A DNA stretch of 16,489 bases from CAZEJK01 sp964512045 (GTDB lineage: Bacteria; Acidobacteriota; Thermoanaerobaculia; Thermoanaerobaculales; Sulfomarinibacteraceae): positions 1 to 16,489 of the forward strand of contig CAZEJK010000112.1 in the NCBI GenBank assembly GCA_964512045.1, written 5' to 3'. Positions 7,386-14,890 of the stretch are shown here, in pieces. The notes beneath the pieces are model-generated. The model saw nothing but the letters and a program-made list of their open reading frames with translations. It was not told the origin of the DNA and searched no databases. Made by a program: the position numbers and the translations under genes. Position 1 is the first letter of the stretch, and each line of letters starts with the position of its first letter.

Positions 7386-8501
7386 GTGGCGATGACGGTG
7401 GGCCTCGACGCGCGCAAGCTGACCGACTTCGGGATCGGTACATACATCGAGCACCTCGTTGATGGGCTCGCGGAGCACCCGGATATCGAGCTGGCGCTGT
7501 TCGTCCGTCCAAGCCACATCCAGCGCGCCGCCGCGCTGGCGCCGGAGGCGCGCATCGTCGAGCTCAGCTCCCACGGGTACACCGTGGGTGAGCAGATCCA
7601 GCTTCCGTTGGCGGCGTGGCGAGAGCGCATCGAGCTGCTCCACGCCCCGCACTATGTGGTTCCCCTGGTGGCGCCGTGCCCTGTTGTCACGACCATCCAC
7701 GACATCATCCCGCTCCTGTACCCACCGCGTCAGAACACGATCGCAGCACTCATGTACCTGCGAACGATGATGCGCACTGCACTGCGCCGCTCGCGCGCTG
7801 TGATCGCCGTTTCGCGCACCACCCGGCACGATCTGATCACGTCGTTCGGCGCCGACCCGCGCCGGGTGACGGTTGTTCCGAACGGCGTCGATCCCGCCTA
7901 CGGGATCCGCCCACCGGCCGAAGCGCTCGACGACCTCAAGGCGCGTCTCGGGCTGCGACCGCCGGTGTTGCTGGTGATTGCGAACGACAAGCCACACAAG
8001 AACGTCAGTACGGTCCTCAGGGCGTTCCATCGCGGTGTACAACACCACCGTCTTGCCGGTCAACTGGTCATCGCCGGCGGGTTCGAGCCGGGCGACCCGA
8101 TCGAGGAGCGCGCGCACAGCCTGGGCCTCGGCGATCGCGTACGCTGTGTCGGGCGTATCTCCGGCGCCGACCTTCGCGGCCTGTACCACGTCTCGTCGCT
8201 GCTGATCCATCTCGCGCTCTACGAAGGGTTCGGCCTCCCGATCGTCGAGGCGATGGCGGCCGGCTTGCCGATCATCGCTTCGAACCTCGGAGCGCTACGT
8301 GAGATCGGAGAAGGACCCGCGCAGCTCGTCCACCCGCAGAACGTGGTCGAGATCGCCACTGCCCTCGCCCGGGTCCTGGTGGACGACCCCCTCCGTCGGC
8401 GGATGATCGAGGCGGGTCGGCGGAAGGCGGAACGGTTCACGTGGGAGCGCACGGTAGACGGCACGATCGCCGTCTATCGCAAGGCGTTAGGGGTCACGTG
8501 A
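7386..8501 (+). CDS. Glycosyltransferase family 4
   Basis: 371-residue GT-B fold retaining glycosyltransferase, expected in the cytoplasm at the membrane face. Seen: N-terminal GIGTY glycine loop at 16-20, the inter-domain HDIIPLLYPPR at 105-115, the VSRTTRHDL helix at 142-150, VVPNGVDPAY at 163-172, the start of the donor domain at VLLVIANDKPHKN (194-206), and the EX7E donor motif E280-E288 in YEGFGLPIVEAMAAG. This pattern resembles GT4 mannosyl- or rhamnosyltransferases of O-antigen and capsule clusters, but the donor is not determined. The GTG at 7386 is chosen because it lies six bases after TACAAT; an in-frame ATG at 7392 is the alternative and would shorten the protein by two residues. 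The stop TGA shares its last base with the ATG of the next gene, indicating translational coupling. Confidence 0.9.
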   Translation: MAMTVGLDARKLTDFGIGTYIEHLVDGLAEHPDIELALFVRPSHIQRAAALAPEARIVELSSHGYTVGEQIQLPLAAWRERIELLHAPHYVVPLVAPCPVVTTIHDIIPLLYPPRQNTIAALMYLRTMMRTALRRSRAVIAVSRTTRHDLITSFGADPRRVTVVPNGVDPAYGIRPPAEALDDLKARLGLRPPVLLVIANDKPHKNVSTVLRAFHRGVQHHRLAGQLVIAGGFEPGDPIEERAHSLGLGDRVRCVGRISGADLRGLYHVSSLLIHLALYEGFGLPIVEAMAAGLPIIASNLGALREIGEGPAQLVHPQNVVEIATALARVLVDDPLRRRMIEAGRRKAERFTWERTVDGTIAVYRKALGVT

Positions 8502-9595
8502 TGCGCGTCGCGCTCGTCCACGACTGGCTCACCGCGATGCGCGGGGGCGAGTGGGTGCTCGCCGAGATCGCCGCGATGTTCCCGCGGGCGCCGATCTACA
8601 CGCTGATCCACCGGCGCGGGGTGCTCGATCCATCGTTGGAGCAGCACCCGATCACCACCTCGTGGTTACAGAAGGTCTCCTTCGGCGGACGCGCCTGGCG
8701 GCCGTTTCTCTCACTCATGCCGGCAGCCATCGAAGGGATGGCGCTGGAGGACGCCGACCTCGTGATCTCCTCGAGCCACTGCGTGGCCAAAGGGGTGATC
8801 CCGCCCCCGCGGGCCTTGCACGTCAGCTACGTCCATACTCCGATGCGCTACGCCTGGGACCAGCGTGAGAGCTATCTCAAGGTGGTGCCCCGGGGTCTGC
8901 GCTGGATCGTGAACCAGCAGCTGAAGACGCTGCGTCAGTGGGACATGGTGTCTGCGACCCGCGCCGACCGTCTCGTCGCGAACTCGCGTCTGGTCGCCTG
9001 GCGGATCCGACGCTACTGGAACCGCGAGGCCGAGGTCATGTCACCTCCCGTGGATACGGAGTTCTTCACCCCTGGAGGCCCGCGCGGCGATGCCCTCCTG
9101 ACGGTGGCGGCTCTGGTTCCGTACAAGAGGGTGGAGGTGGCGATGGAGGTCGCGCGGCGGCTCGGCCGGCCGCTGGAGGTGGTGGGAACCGGGCACCTGC
9201 GACGCCGGTTGGAGCGCATCGCCGACAGCAACGTCCGGTTCCTCGGTTGGCTGGATCGCTCGCAGCTGCGGGATGCGTACCGACGTGCGCAGGCCCTTCT
9301 CGTGCCCAACATCGAGGACTTCGGGATGGCCACGGTCGAAGCGCTGGCCTGCGGCACGCCCGTTGTCGGCGTCGATGGCTCGGGAACGGCGGACACGGTC
9401 CGCCCGGGCGTGGACGGCGAGCTCGCCCCAGAGCCGACCGCCGACGCGTTGTGCGAGGCCGCAGCCCGCGTGCTCACGGCAGATCACGATCCTGGCGCAC
9501 TTCGGCGCCGAGCCGAGATGTTCTCTCGTGAGCAGTTTCGAACCCGCTTCCGCTTCCTGCTGGGACGGCTCAACCTCCCAACGGAGGCTCAATGA
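8501..9595 (+). CDS. Glycosyltransferase family 4 (WbaZ-like)
   Basis: 364-residue GT4 enzyme resembling the WbaZ group of mannosyl/glycosyltransferases. Seen: MRVALVHDWLTAMRGGE at the N-terminus (HDWL 7-10, RGGE 14-17), the characteristic SYVHTPMRYAWD at 109-120, a VANSR helix at 159-163, PPVDTEFF at 182-189, the donor-domain loop VAALVPYKRV at 202-211, and the EX7E motif E272-E280 in EDFGMATVEALACG. The start ATG at 8501 overlaps the preceding stop by one base (TGATG) with AGGGG seven bases upstream. The stop overlaps the next gene as ATGA. Likely role: adding one of the first sugars after the phosphotransferase reaction, inferred only from the shared operon. Sugar identity is not readable from sequence. 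Confidence 0.9.
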   Translation: MRVALVHDWLTAMRGGEWVLAEIAAMFPRAPIYTLIHRRGVLDPSLEQHPITTSWLQKVSFGGRAWRPFLSLMPAAIEGMALEDADLVISSSHCVAKGVIPPPRALHVSYVHTPMRYAWDQRESYLKVVPRGLRWIVNQQLKTLRQWDMVSATRADRLVANSRLVAWRIRRYWNREAEVMSPPVDTEFFTPGGPRGDALLTVAALVPYKRVEVAMEVARRLGRPLEVVGTGHLRRRLERIADSNVRFLGWLDRSQLRDAYRRAQALLVPNIEDFGMATVEALACGTPVVGVDGSGTADTVRPGVDGELAPEPTADALCEAAARVLTADHDPGALRRRAEMFSREQFRTRFRFLLGRLNLPTEAQ

Positions 9596-10989
9596 TCCGT
9601 CGCCGCCATCAGATCCAGGTGGTTCTACAGCTGATCGGTGACCTGATCACGACAGCGGCAGCGTTCCTGCTCGCATACTGGCTGCGGTTCGATCTCGAGA
9701 TCGTTCCCGTCACCAAGGGCGTCCCTCCGATCGGCCCGTACCTGAACCTGATTCCGGTCATCCTCCTGCTGTGGCCCGTGGTCTTCTACTTTCAAGGGCT
9801 GTACCATCACAAGCGGTCCCGGTCGCGCTTCGATGTGTCCGCTCACGTTCTGGTCGCGGTCGCCCTGGCCACAACGCTGCTCACCGCAGGTCTGACGTTC
9901 TACCGCGAGTTCTCGTACTCCCGCCTTGTGCTCGGGCTGTTCGCGGTCACCAACGCATTCGGGATCATCATCGTTCGGTGGGCGATCGCGGTCGTACTGA
10001 AACGGATCCGAAGGTCCGGCGGCAACCTCCAGCGCGTCCTGGTCATCGGCGCGGGCGAGCTCGGACGGGAGGTCATCGAACGTCTCCAGCTCCACCGTGA
10101 GTACGGGTTCAAGGTCGTCGGTTTCCTCGACGATGACCCGGGCAAGCAGCGACGGTCGATCTTCGGCGTGCCGGTGCTCGGAACCACCGAGGTGCTGGAG
10201 GAGATGGTTCGATCAGAGCATGTCGACCAGCTGATCATCGCACTGCCCCTCGCGGCCCACCACCGGACCGTCAAGCTGATCCAGCGCGCCAGCCCGCTTC
10301 TCCTGGAGGTCAAGGTCGTACCGGACCTGCTGCAGTACTACACGCTGCGCGCCGGCATCGAGGACCTGGACGGGCTCCCGATCATCAACCTCTCCGAAGT
10401 TCCGCTGCAGGGTTGGAACCAGATCGTCAAGCGCGCCTTCGATCTCTTCGGCGCACTCGCGATTCTCCTCGTCACGGCACCACTGTGGCCGGTGGTCGCG
10501 TTCCTGATCAAGCGTGCCGATGGCGGACCGGTCTTCTTCTCCCAGGTGCGGATGGGCCTCGACGGACGCTCCTTCCGGCTGTACAAGTTCCGAACCATGC
10601 GCGTGGACGCGGAGGCCAACGGCCGCCTGTGGACGCGCAACCATGACGACCGCATCACCCCGATCGGGGCGTTCTTGCGCCGGACGAACCTCGACGAGCT
10701 GCCGCAGCTGCTCAACGTTGTGCTCGGCGACATGTCGCTCGTCGGTCCTCGGCCCGAGCAGCCGGAGTTCGTCAAACGGTTCGCCGATCGCTACCCGGAG
10801 TACATGGCTCGTCATCGCGTCCGCGCCGGCCTCACCGGCTGGGCCCAGGTCAACGGCCTGCGTGGCGACACCTCGATCCGCAAGCGGATCAGTCACGACC
10901 TGTTCTACATCGAGAACTGGAGCCTCGCCCTCGATCTCCGTATTCTCTGGCTGACCCTCCGCCAGGGGCTACAGCGAAAGACGACGTAG
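9592..10989 (+). CDS. Polyprenyl-phosphate sugar-phosphate transferase (WcaJ/WbaP-like)
   Basis: 465-residue polyprenol-phosphate hexose-1-phosphate transferase, the membrane enzyme that starts lipid-linked polysaccharide synthesis by moving a sugar phosphate from a UDP-sugar to undecaprenyl phosphate. Seen: hydrophobic membrane segments within about 10-135, a Rossmann-like domain with VLVIGAGELG at 149-158, a membrane-inserting segment at about 281-306, then the catalytic domain with GGPVFFSQVRMGLDG (311-325), YKFRTM (331-336), the catalytic Asp-Glu pair D368-E369 in TNLDELPQLLNV, GDMSLVGPRPEQP (379-391), GLTGWAQVNGLRG (413-425) and YIENWSLALDLRIL (439-452). Length and order fit the full-length WcaJ/CpsE family rather than short PglC-type enzymes. 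GGAGG lies four bases before the ATG, which overlaps the previous stop as ATGA. The sugar could be glucose, galactose or an N-acetylhexosamine. Last gene of its operon. Confidence 0.95.
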   Translation: MIRRRHQIQVVLQLIGDLITTAAAFLLAYWLRFDLEIVPVTKGVPPIGPYLNLIPVILLLWPVVFYFQGLYHHKRSRSRFDVSAHVLVAVALATTLLTAGLTFYREFSYSRLVLGLFAVTNAFGIIIVRWAIAVVLKRIRRSGGNLQRVLVIGAGELGREVIERLQLHREYGFKVVGFLDDDPGKQRRSIFGVPVLGTTEVLEEMVRSEHVDQLIIALPLAAHHRTVKLIQRASPLLLEVKVVPDLLQYYTLRAGIEDLDGLPIINLSEVPLQGWNQIVKRAFDLFGALAILLVTAPLWPVVAFLIKRADGGPVFFSQVRMGLDGRSFRLYKFRTMRVDAEANGRLWTRNHDDRITPIGAFLRRTNLDELPQLLNVVLGDMSLVGPRPEQPEFVKRFADRYPEYMARHRVRAGLTGWAQVNGLRGDTSIRKRISHDLFYIENWSLALDLRILWLTLRQGLQRKTT

Positions 10990-11104
10990 CCCCGCGCAGA
11001 CCCGGCCACTGCCGGCTTCCGGCCCCGACCCACGGCCCGAACCCCGGTGCCGGGCCGGCCCCGACGAGATCGACACGCTTCTCGAAGGTCCGCACGGAGA
11101 GCCG
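10990..11104. terminator. GC-rich intergenic region between convergent genes, possible bidirectional terminator
   Basis: A 115-bp non-coding gap separates the phosphotransferase stop from the stop of the convergent glycosyltransferase gene. It holds GC-rich inverted repeats: GCCGG-CTT-CCGGC at 11011-11023 and the near-palindrome CCCGGTGCCGGG at 11043-11054. Neither is followed by a T-tract on either strand, so a classical intrinsic terminator is not shown; the assignment rests mainly on position. Confidence 0.3.
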
Positions 11105-12214
11105 CTACGGGCTCACGAGACAGCGCACCAGCTCCCGCCAGTCGGTCGCCATGCGGTCGGGCGCGTACTGCTGTGCACGGTGGGGACCGAGCTGACGGAG
11201 TCGAGTGTTCTCGTCCGACCGGAGGGCGTCGCACATCGCACTCGCCAGGGCAGCGGGATCACCGGGAGGGACGAGCAGCGCGGCGCCACCTGCAACCTCA
11301 CGCAACGCCGGCACGTCTGAAGCCACACATGCGGCGCCGCTGGCCAGCGCCTCGGCCAGCGGCAGGCCAAAGCCCTCGGCCTCGGAGGCGAGCACGAACA
11401 GCTCGGAGTGGCGCATCAGCGATCTCGCATCGGCATCGGTGACGTACCCCGGCCGGTGGATCCGATCTGCCCACGGCGAGCTGGCGACTCGTGCCAGCAG
11501 GCGCTGGGGGTGCCACCCCAGCGCACCCGCCAGAACGAGGTCGGGCCCATCCGGGTCACGGCGCATCAGCTCGTCCCAGGCGGTCAAGAGATCCATCAAG
11601 CCCTTGCGCGGCTCCAGAGTCCCGAGATGGAGCACGTACGGACGACCAGCGGCAAACCGCATCCGAACCGTCGTCGCGTCCTCGGGTGGTGGTTGAAAAA
11701 ACGCCGGATCAATGGCGTTGGCGATCACGTTGAGCTTCGGCCGGACCCACGGGAACGTCTCGATGAGGCCGTCCGCCGTGGCACGTGAGACAGCGACCAC
11801 CGCCTCGGCCTCGTCCAGCGAGACCTCCAGATACGCGTTAAAGCAAAACCGGTTGGCCACCGTGTGGTGGTGTGCCAGGGTCCTTGGCGTCAAGTCGTGG
11901 ATCACCGCCACTGCAGGCACCGGACAGCGGCGGGGGATCACCGCCAGCGAGCCGATGAACAGGTCGGACCCGGCGTCCCGCAACCAGCGTGGCACAACGG
12001 TGTGCAACCAGACGGTCCCCGGCAGGCGGGGGCCGGGCGACGCGCTCGCGACCCCCATCGAACGCAGCTCAGGCGGCAGCTCCGGCGGGCGGGTGGCCAG
12101 CGTCGTCACCTGCCAGCTCCCAACGGCGGCAAGAGCCTGACACAGCTGCACCGTCCACGCACCAACGCCCGTCCGTGGACCGACCAGGGCTCGCCCGTCA
12201 CACGCGATGTTCAT
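11105..12214 (-). CDS. Glycosyltransferase family 4
   Basis: 369-residue GT4 enzyme. Seen: MNIACDGRAL opening strand, glycine loop GPRTGVGAW at 12-20, HDLTPRTLAHHH at 106-117, AVSRATADGL at 141-150, VIANAIDPAFF at 163-173, the donor-domain loop LHLGTLEPRKG at 195-205, LVLAGALGWH at 226-235, and the EX7E motif E280-E288 in AEGFGLPLAEALASG. The GTLEPRKN/G signature is typical of GT4 mannosyl- and rhamnosyltransferases in O-antigen and capsule loci. The ATG at 12214 begins directly at the first strand and lies 17 bp inside the end of the upstream gene, so the two are almost certainly co-transcribed. No strong Shine-Dalgarno is visible, so reinitiation after the upstream stop may be used. Substrate unknown. 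Confidence 0.9.
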   Translation of the reverse strand: MNIACDGRALVGPRTGVGAWTVQLCQALAAVGSWQVTTLATRPPELPPELRSMGVASASPGPRLPGTVWLHTVVPRWLRDAGSDLFIGSLAVIPRRCPVPAVAVIHDLTPRTLAHHHTVANRFCFNAYLEVSLDEAEAVVAVSRATADGLIETFPWVRPKLNVIANAIDPAFFQPPPEDATTVRMRFAAGRPYVLHLGTLEPRKGLMDLLTAWDELMRRDPDGPDLVLAGALGWHPQRLLARVASSPWADRIHRPGYVTDADARSLMRHSELFVLASEAEGFGLPLAEALASGAACVASDVPALREVAGGAALLVPPGDPAALASAMCDALRSDENTRLRQLGPHRAQQYAPDRMATDWRELVRCLVSP

Positions 12215-13490
12215 CGTGGTCCACGGCTACCAGGCCGGCGGCGGCGCGCAGGACCTGGGCGGTGGCAGCGGCGGCGGCTGCCCACGAGAACTGCGCCGCA
12301 CGCCGGCGTCCTGCCTCCCTGAGGTGATCTCGCAGCGCTTCCTCGTTCAGCACCCGGGCAGCAGCCTCGGCGATCTCCTCCGGCCGAGCCGGATCCACCT
12401 GCTGCGCCGCGCTCCCTGCGATCTCTGCAGTGCCGGAGCAGTTCGAGGTCACCACCGGCGTGCCACAGGCCATGGCCTCGAGCACGGGGAAACCGAACCC
12501 CTCCAACCAGGACGGAAACAGCAGGAGCTCTGCGCGCCGATAGAGCGCCCACAGCTCCGAGCGGTCCACGTAGTCGAGATGTCGAATCCTCTGGCGCACG
12601 GGTGAGTGGACGAGCTCTTCGCGCAGCTCCTCGGTATGCCATCCCCACCGACCCACGAGAACCAGCGACCCCATGTAGCCGTGGCGCTCCACCAGCAGCC
12701 GGAACGCGCGCAGCACACCGATGACGTTCTTGCGCGGCTCCAGGGTCGACACGAACAGAACAAACCGCTCCGGCAGATGCGGTGGCGGCGCAGCGTCGTC
12801 CGGAGCGTCCACGGCCAGCCCAGAGTGGATGGTGTGGACCCGTCGCCGGCTCGCACCCAGCCGCTCGACCACGTCCCGTGCCGTGGCATCGGAAACAGCT
12901 ACGAGCCGCTGGGCGCCGAACAACGTTGCGGGGATGTGCCGACGCAGGTTCGCCAACGTCTCCGGCGCCACCGTCTCGGGCATGACCGCGAACGCCAGAT
13001 CGTGGACCGTCGCCACCACCGTCTTGCCGAACGGCTGCATCCGAGGCGGCAAGAAGAAGTTCGGTGCGAACGCCACCTCGTTGCCGTCGAGCCAGCGGAG
13101 GAACGGCTCCATGGTCGCGCGCAACAGCCGCACCGTCGGTCCCGGCGGGAGCACGCTCGAGGAGGGCATATGGTGCACTCTGAGCCGCATGCGTCGCTCG
13201 CCGGGCATGACCGGAGGAGCAGGCTCGTCGGGCGCGAGAAAGGTGTGCCCGTAGAGGTTGTAGACGAGACCGTCGTCGCGCTCATCGAGCGCGGCGAGCA
13301 GGTGCCACTCGTACCAGCCGACCCCGGTCATCTTCTCGAAGAACGGGAAGATGTCCACCGCCACCGAAGCCACGTGCTCTCCGAGCACCACGCGCTGCCG
13401 AAACCGTCGCCAGCGGGCCGCGAACGTCCCGGCCAGGTCCCGCATCAGATGCCCGAAAAAGCGCAACGTCACGTACAATGAACGCCCCAT
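12198..13490 (-). CDS. Glycosyltransferase family 4 with basic N-terminal extension
   Basis: 430-residue GT4 enzyme. The GT-B core begins near residue 41 (ASVAVDIFPFF, then GVGWYEWHLL at 56-65) and contains TVHDLAFAVMPET at 161-173, AVSDATARDV at 198-207, IHSGLAVDAP at 221-230, FVSTLEPRKNVIGVLRAF at 246-263, GRWGWHTEELREEL at 280-293, and EX7E E330-E338 in LEGFGFPVLEAMACG. About 40 residues before the core are unusually rich in arginine and aromatic or aliphatic residues (MGRSLYVTLRFFGHLM...), which could be an amphipathic membrane-binding helix. The ATG at 13490 is the first in-frame start after the candidate -10 on the minus strand; a GTG at codon 7 is possible. It leads a two-gene operon, overlapping the next gene by 17 bp. 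The donor sugar is not determined. Confidence 0.88.
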   Translation of the reverse strand: MGRSLYVTLRFFGHLMRDLAGTFAARWRRFRQRVVLGEHVASVAVDIFPFFEKMTGVGWYEWHLLAALDERDDGLVYNLYGHTFLAPDEPAPPVMPGERRMRLRVHHMPSSSVLPPGPTVRLLRATMEPFLRWLDGNEVAFAPNFFLPPRMQPFGKTVVATVHDLAFAVMPETVAPETLANLRRHIPATLFGAQRLVAVSDATARDVVERLGASRRRVHTIHSGLAVDAPDDAAPPPHLPERFVLFVSTLEPRKNVIGVLRAFRLLVERHGYMGSLVLVGRWGWHTEELREELVHSPVRQRIRHLDYVDRSELWALYRRAELLLFPSWLEGFGFPVLEAMACGTPVVTSNCSGTAEIAGSAAQQVDPARPEEIAEAAARVLNEEALRDHLREAGRRRAAQFSWAAAAAATAQVLRAAAGLVAVDHDEHRV

Positions 13491-13501
13491 GAGCGGCGGT
13501 C

Positions 13502-13507
13502 ATCTTA
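13502..13507 (-). promoter_or_regulatory. Candidate -10 for the leftward glycosyltransferase pair
   Basis: On the minus strand TAAGAT ends 11 bases before the ATG at 13490. Transcription would start about five bases before the start codon, leaving no space for a ribosome binding site. It overlaps the rightward candidate -10 by two bases. No clear -35 is visible. Confidence 0.4.
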
Positions 13508-13511
13508 CACT
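13506..13511 (+). promoter_or_regulatory. Candidate -10 for the rightward Trp-rich protein gene
   Basis: TACACT would place transcription start near 13518, just before AGGGAG (13519-13524), a good Shine-Dalgarno eight bases before the GTG at 13533. A second TACAAT at 13474-13479, within the divergent coding sequence, is an alternative giving a longer leader. Neither has a clear -35. Confidence 0.4.
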
Positions 13512-13532
13512 AACGGTCAGGGAGTGTGGCCG

Positions 13533-14816
13533 GTGAACGTTCGACGAAGGGTCGGTACGGCGATGCTGGTGGTCGCCCTCGCCGCGGCGATCGCCTTCGG
13601 CATCGTCTGGTCGCTGGGATCCCCGCCGAGTCCGCAGCTGCCGGCCGATCAGCTGCTCGCTGCAGAGCTCACCACCGACTGGAGCGCGCCGTTGGACGGG
13701 TTGATGGTCATCGCCAAACCCGCGCGGTGGGCAGGGCGGATCGCGCACGATCCGCGACGCCAGCCGTTGGTCGACCCCGCGTGGTGGGGCTCAGTGGACG
13801 CCGACGCGCTGGGGCCGCTGCCGGTCGAGCCATCCACCGTAGTCACTGCGGCACTCGAGGTGTTCCCGACAGCGCTGGCCGTGGGATGGTGGTCCGGGGG
13901 ATGGGAGGTGCGCGGACCAACGCGAGCAACCGCGCCGCTCACCCGCGTGCTGCAGACGCTCGGTCGCAGCGAGCTGATGATCGAGTCGGTCGCCGGCATC
14001 ACGCGGATCTCGCCCGCCAACGTCCGCAGCGAAGATGCGTGGAGCGTGCCAGCTCCACCGATGGAGCCAACGGATGCGCTGGCCTGCTGGATCTGGCGCG
14101 ACCAACGCTCCTGGATCGGCCGCTGGCGCGGACCGATCCTGGAGCTCGCGGAGCCCGGCGTGGAGGCCTCGCCCATCCCCGGCTCGCGCGCCGCCCTGGT
14201 GGTCCACGCCGATGATCTGCTGACAACACTGGAAACGGCCGGGATCCGAATCCCGCGCGACCGGTGGCTATCGGTGATCACTGGCGAGATGGAAGGGCTC
14301 CTCGCACAACGCGCCACCCTCGTGCTCGACGAGCTCGAGCCGAACGACCCGATCCCGAAGCCCAGGATCGCGCTGATCCTGCCATGGTGGGATGACCGTT
14401 CTGCCGTGGTCGCGCGCACGCGCTCCGCGCTCTGCCCGGTGGGCGCTCGGGTGCAGCCCGCTCGACTCGACAACGGCATCGAAGCGCAGCAGTGGCGCTC
14501 GTCTCTGGTGACGTGGTGGGCGGTGGAGCATCACGAAGGTCTGGTGGTGGCATCTGGCAAGCACGCACTCCTGACCGGTCTCGAGGTCGCTGAGCAGCCT
14601 TTGACCTCCGCCGAGTCATGGTGGACCTCCAACGGCCCTCGGCTCGCACAGAGCCTCCAGGCAGTGGGCCACGCCCATCTCCTCGCGGACCTCGGCGTGC
14701 TCTCCCGCACACGGCTGGAGGAGCTCCGTCGCGTCGCAGGACCTCTCGCCGGCATCCGTCAGATCAGCTGGCAGCGGACCCCAACCGGCGAGGTCGTCCA
14801 CGTGCGGTTGGAGTGA
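13533..14816 (+). CDS. Tryptophan-rich, membrane-anchored extracytoplasmic protein of unknown function
   Basis: I do not recognise this 427-residue protein. The N-terminus has a basic patch (MNVRRR) then a hydrophobic segment at about 9-28 (signal anchor or uncleaved signal), followed by proline-rich SPPSPQLP, so about 400 residues are probably outside the cytoplasmic membrane. There is no lipobox. The rest has no further membrane span and alternates beta-like and helical segments. Tryptophan is strikingly frequent: 22 of 427, including six WW pairs (84-85, 119-120, 285-286, 328-329, 363-364) and other clusters near 186-198. The GTG at 13533 is chosen because AGGGAG lies eight bases upstream; GTG at 13524 (three residues longer) is the alternative but overlaps that site. 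It is divergent from the glycosyltransferase pair and precedes the hydratase gene by 74 bp. A surface role linked to the polysaccharide is conceivable from location only. Confidence 0.75.
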   Translation: MNVRRRVGTAMLVVALAAAIAFGIVWSLGSPPSPQLPADQLLAAELTTDWSAPLDGLMVIAKPARWAGRIAHDPRRQPLVDPAWWGSVDADALGPLPVEPSTVVTAALEVFPTALAVGWWSGGWEVRGPTRATAPLTRVLQTLGRSELMIESVAGITRISPANVRSEDAWSVPAPPMEPTDALACWIWRDQRSWIGRWRGPILELAEPGVEASPIPGSRAALVVHADDLLTTLETAGIRIPRDRWLSVITGEMEGLLAQRATLVLDELEPNDPIPKPRIALILPWWDDRSAVVARTRSALCPVGARVQPARLDNGIEAQQWRSSLVTWWAVEHHEGLVVASGKHALLTGLEVAEQPLTSAESWWTSNGPRLAQSLQAVGHAHLLADLGVLSRTRLEELRRVAGPLAGIRQISWQRTPTGEVVHVRLE

Positions 14817-14877
14817 GCCCCTGTCACCGGCCTCGGCCTACCGGTCCCGGTTGGCTCGACCAGCTCCGCGAATCCGG

Positions 14878-14883
14878 TACCAT
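14878..14883 (+). promoter_or_regulatory. -10 promoter hexamer for the hydratase-thioesterase operon
   Basis: TACCAT ends seven bases before the ATG at 14891, consistent with a leaderless or near-leaderless message. An upstream TTGGCT (14851-14856) is 21 bases away, longer than the usual 16-18, so the -35 is uncertain. The 74-bp gap after the preceding gene gives room for an independent promoter. Confidence 0.5.
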
Positions 14884-14890
14884 CATGCCC

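Noticed and set aside
13524..13526. GTG as the start of the Trp-rich protein
   Set aside because: It overlaps the AGGGAG ribosome binding site, which is ideally placed for the GTG at 13533; the earlier start would need a different signal.
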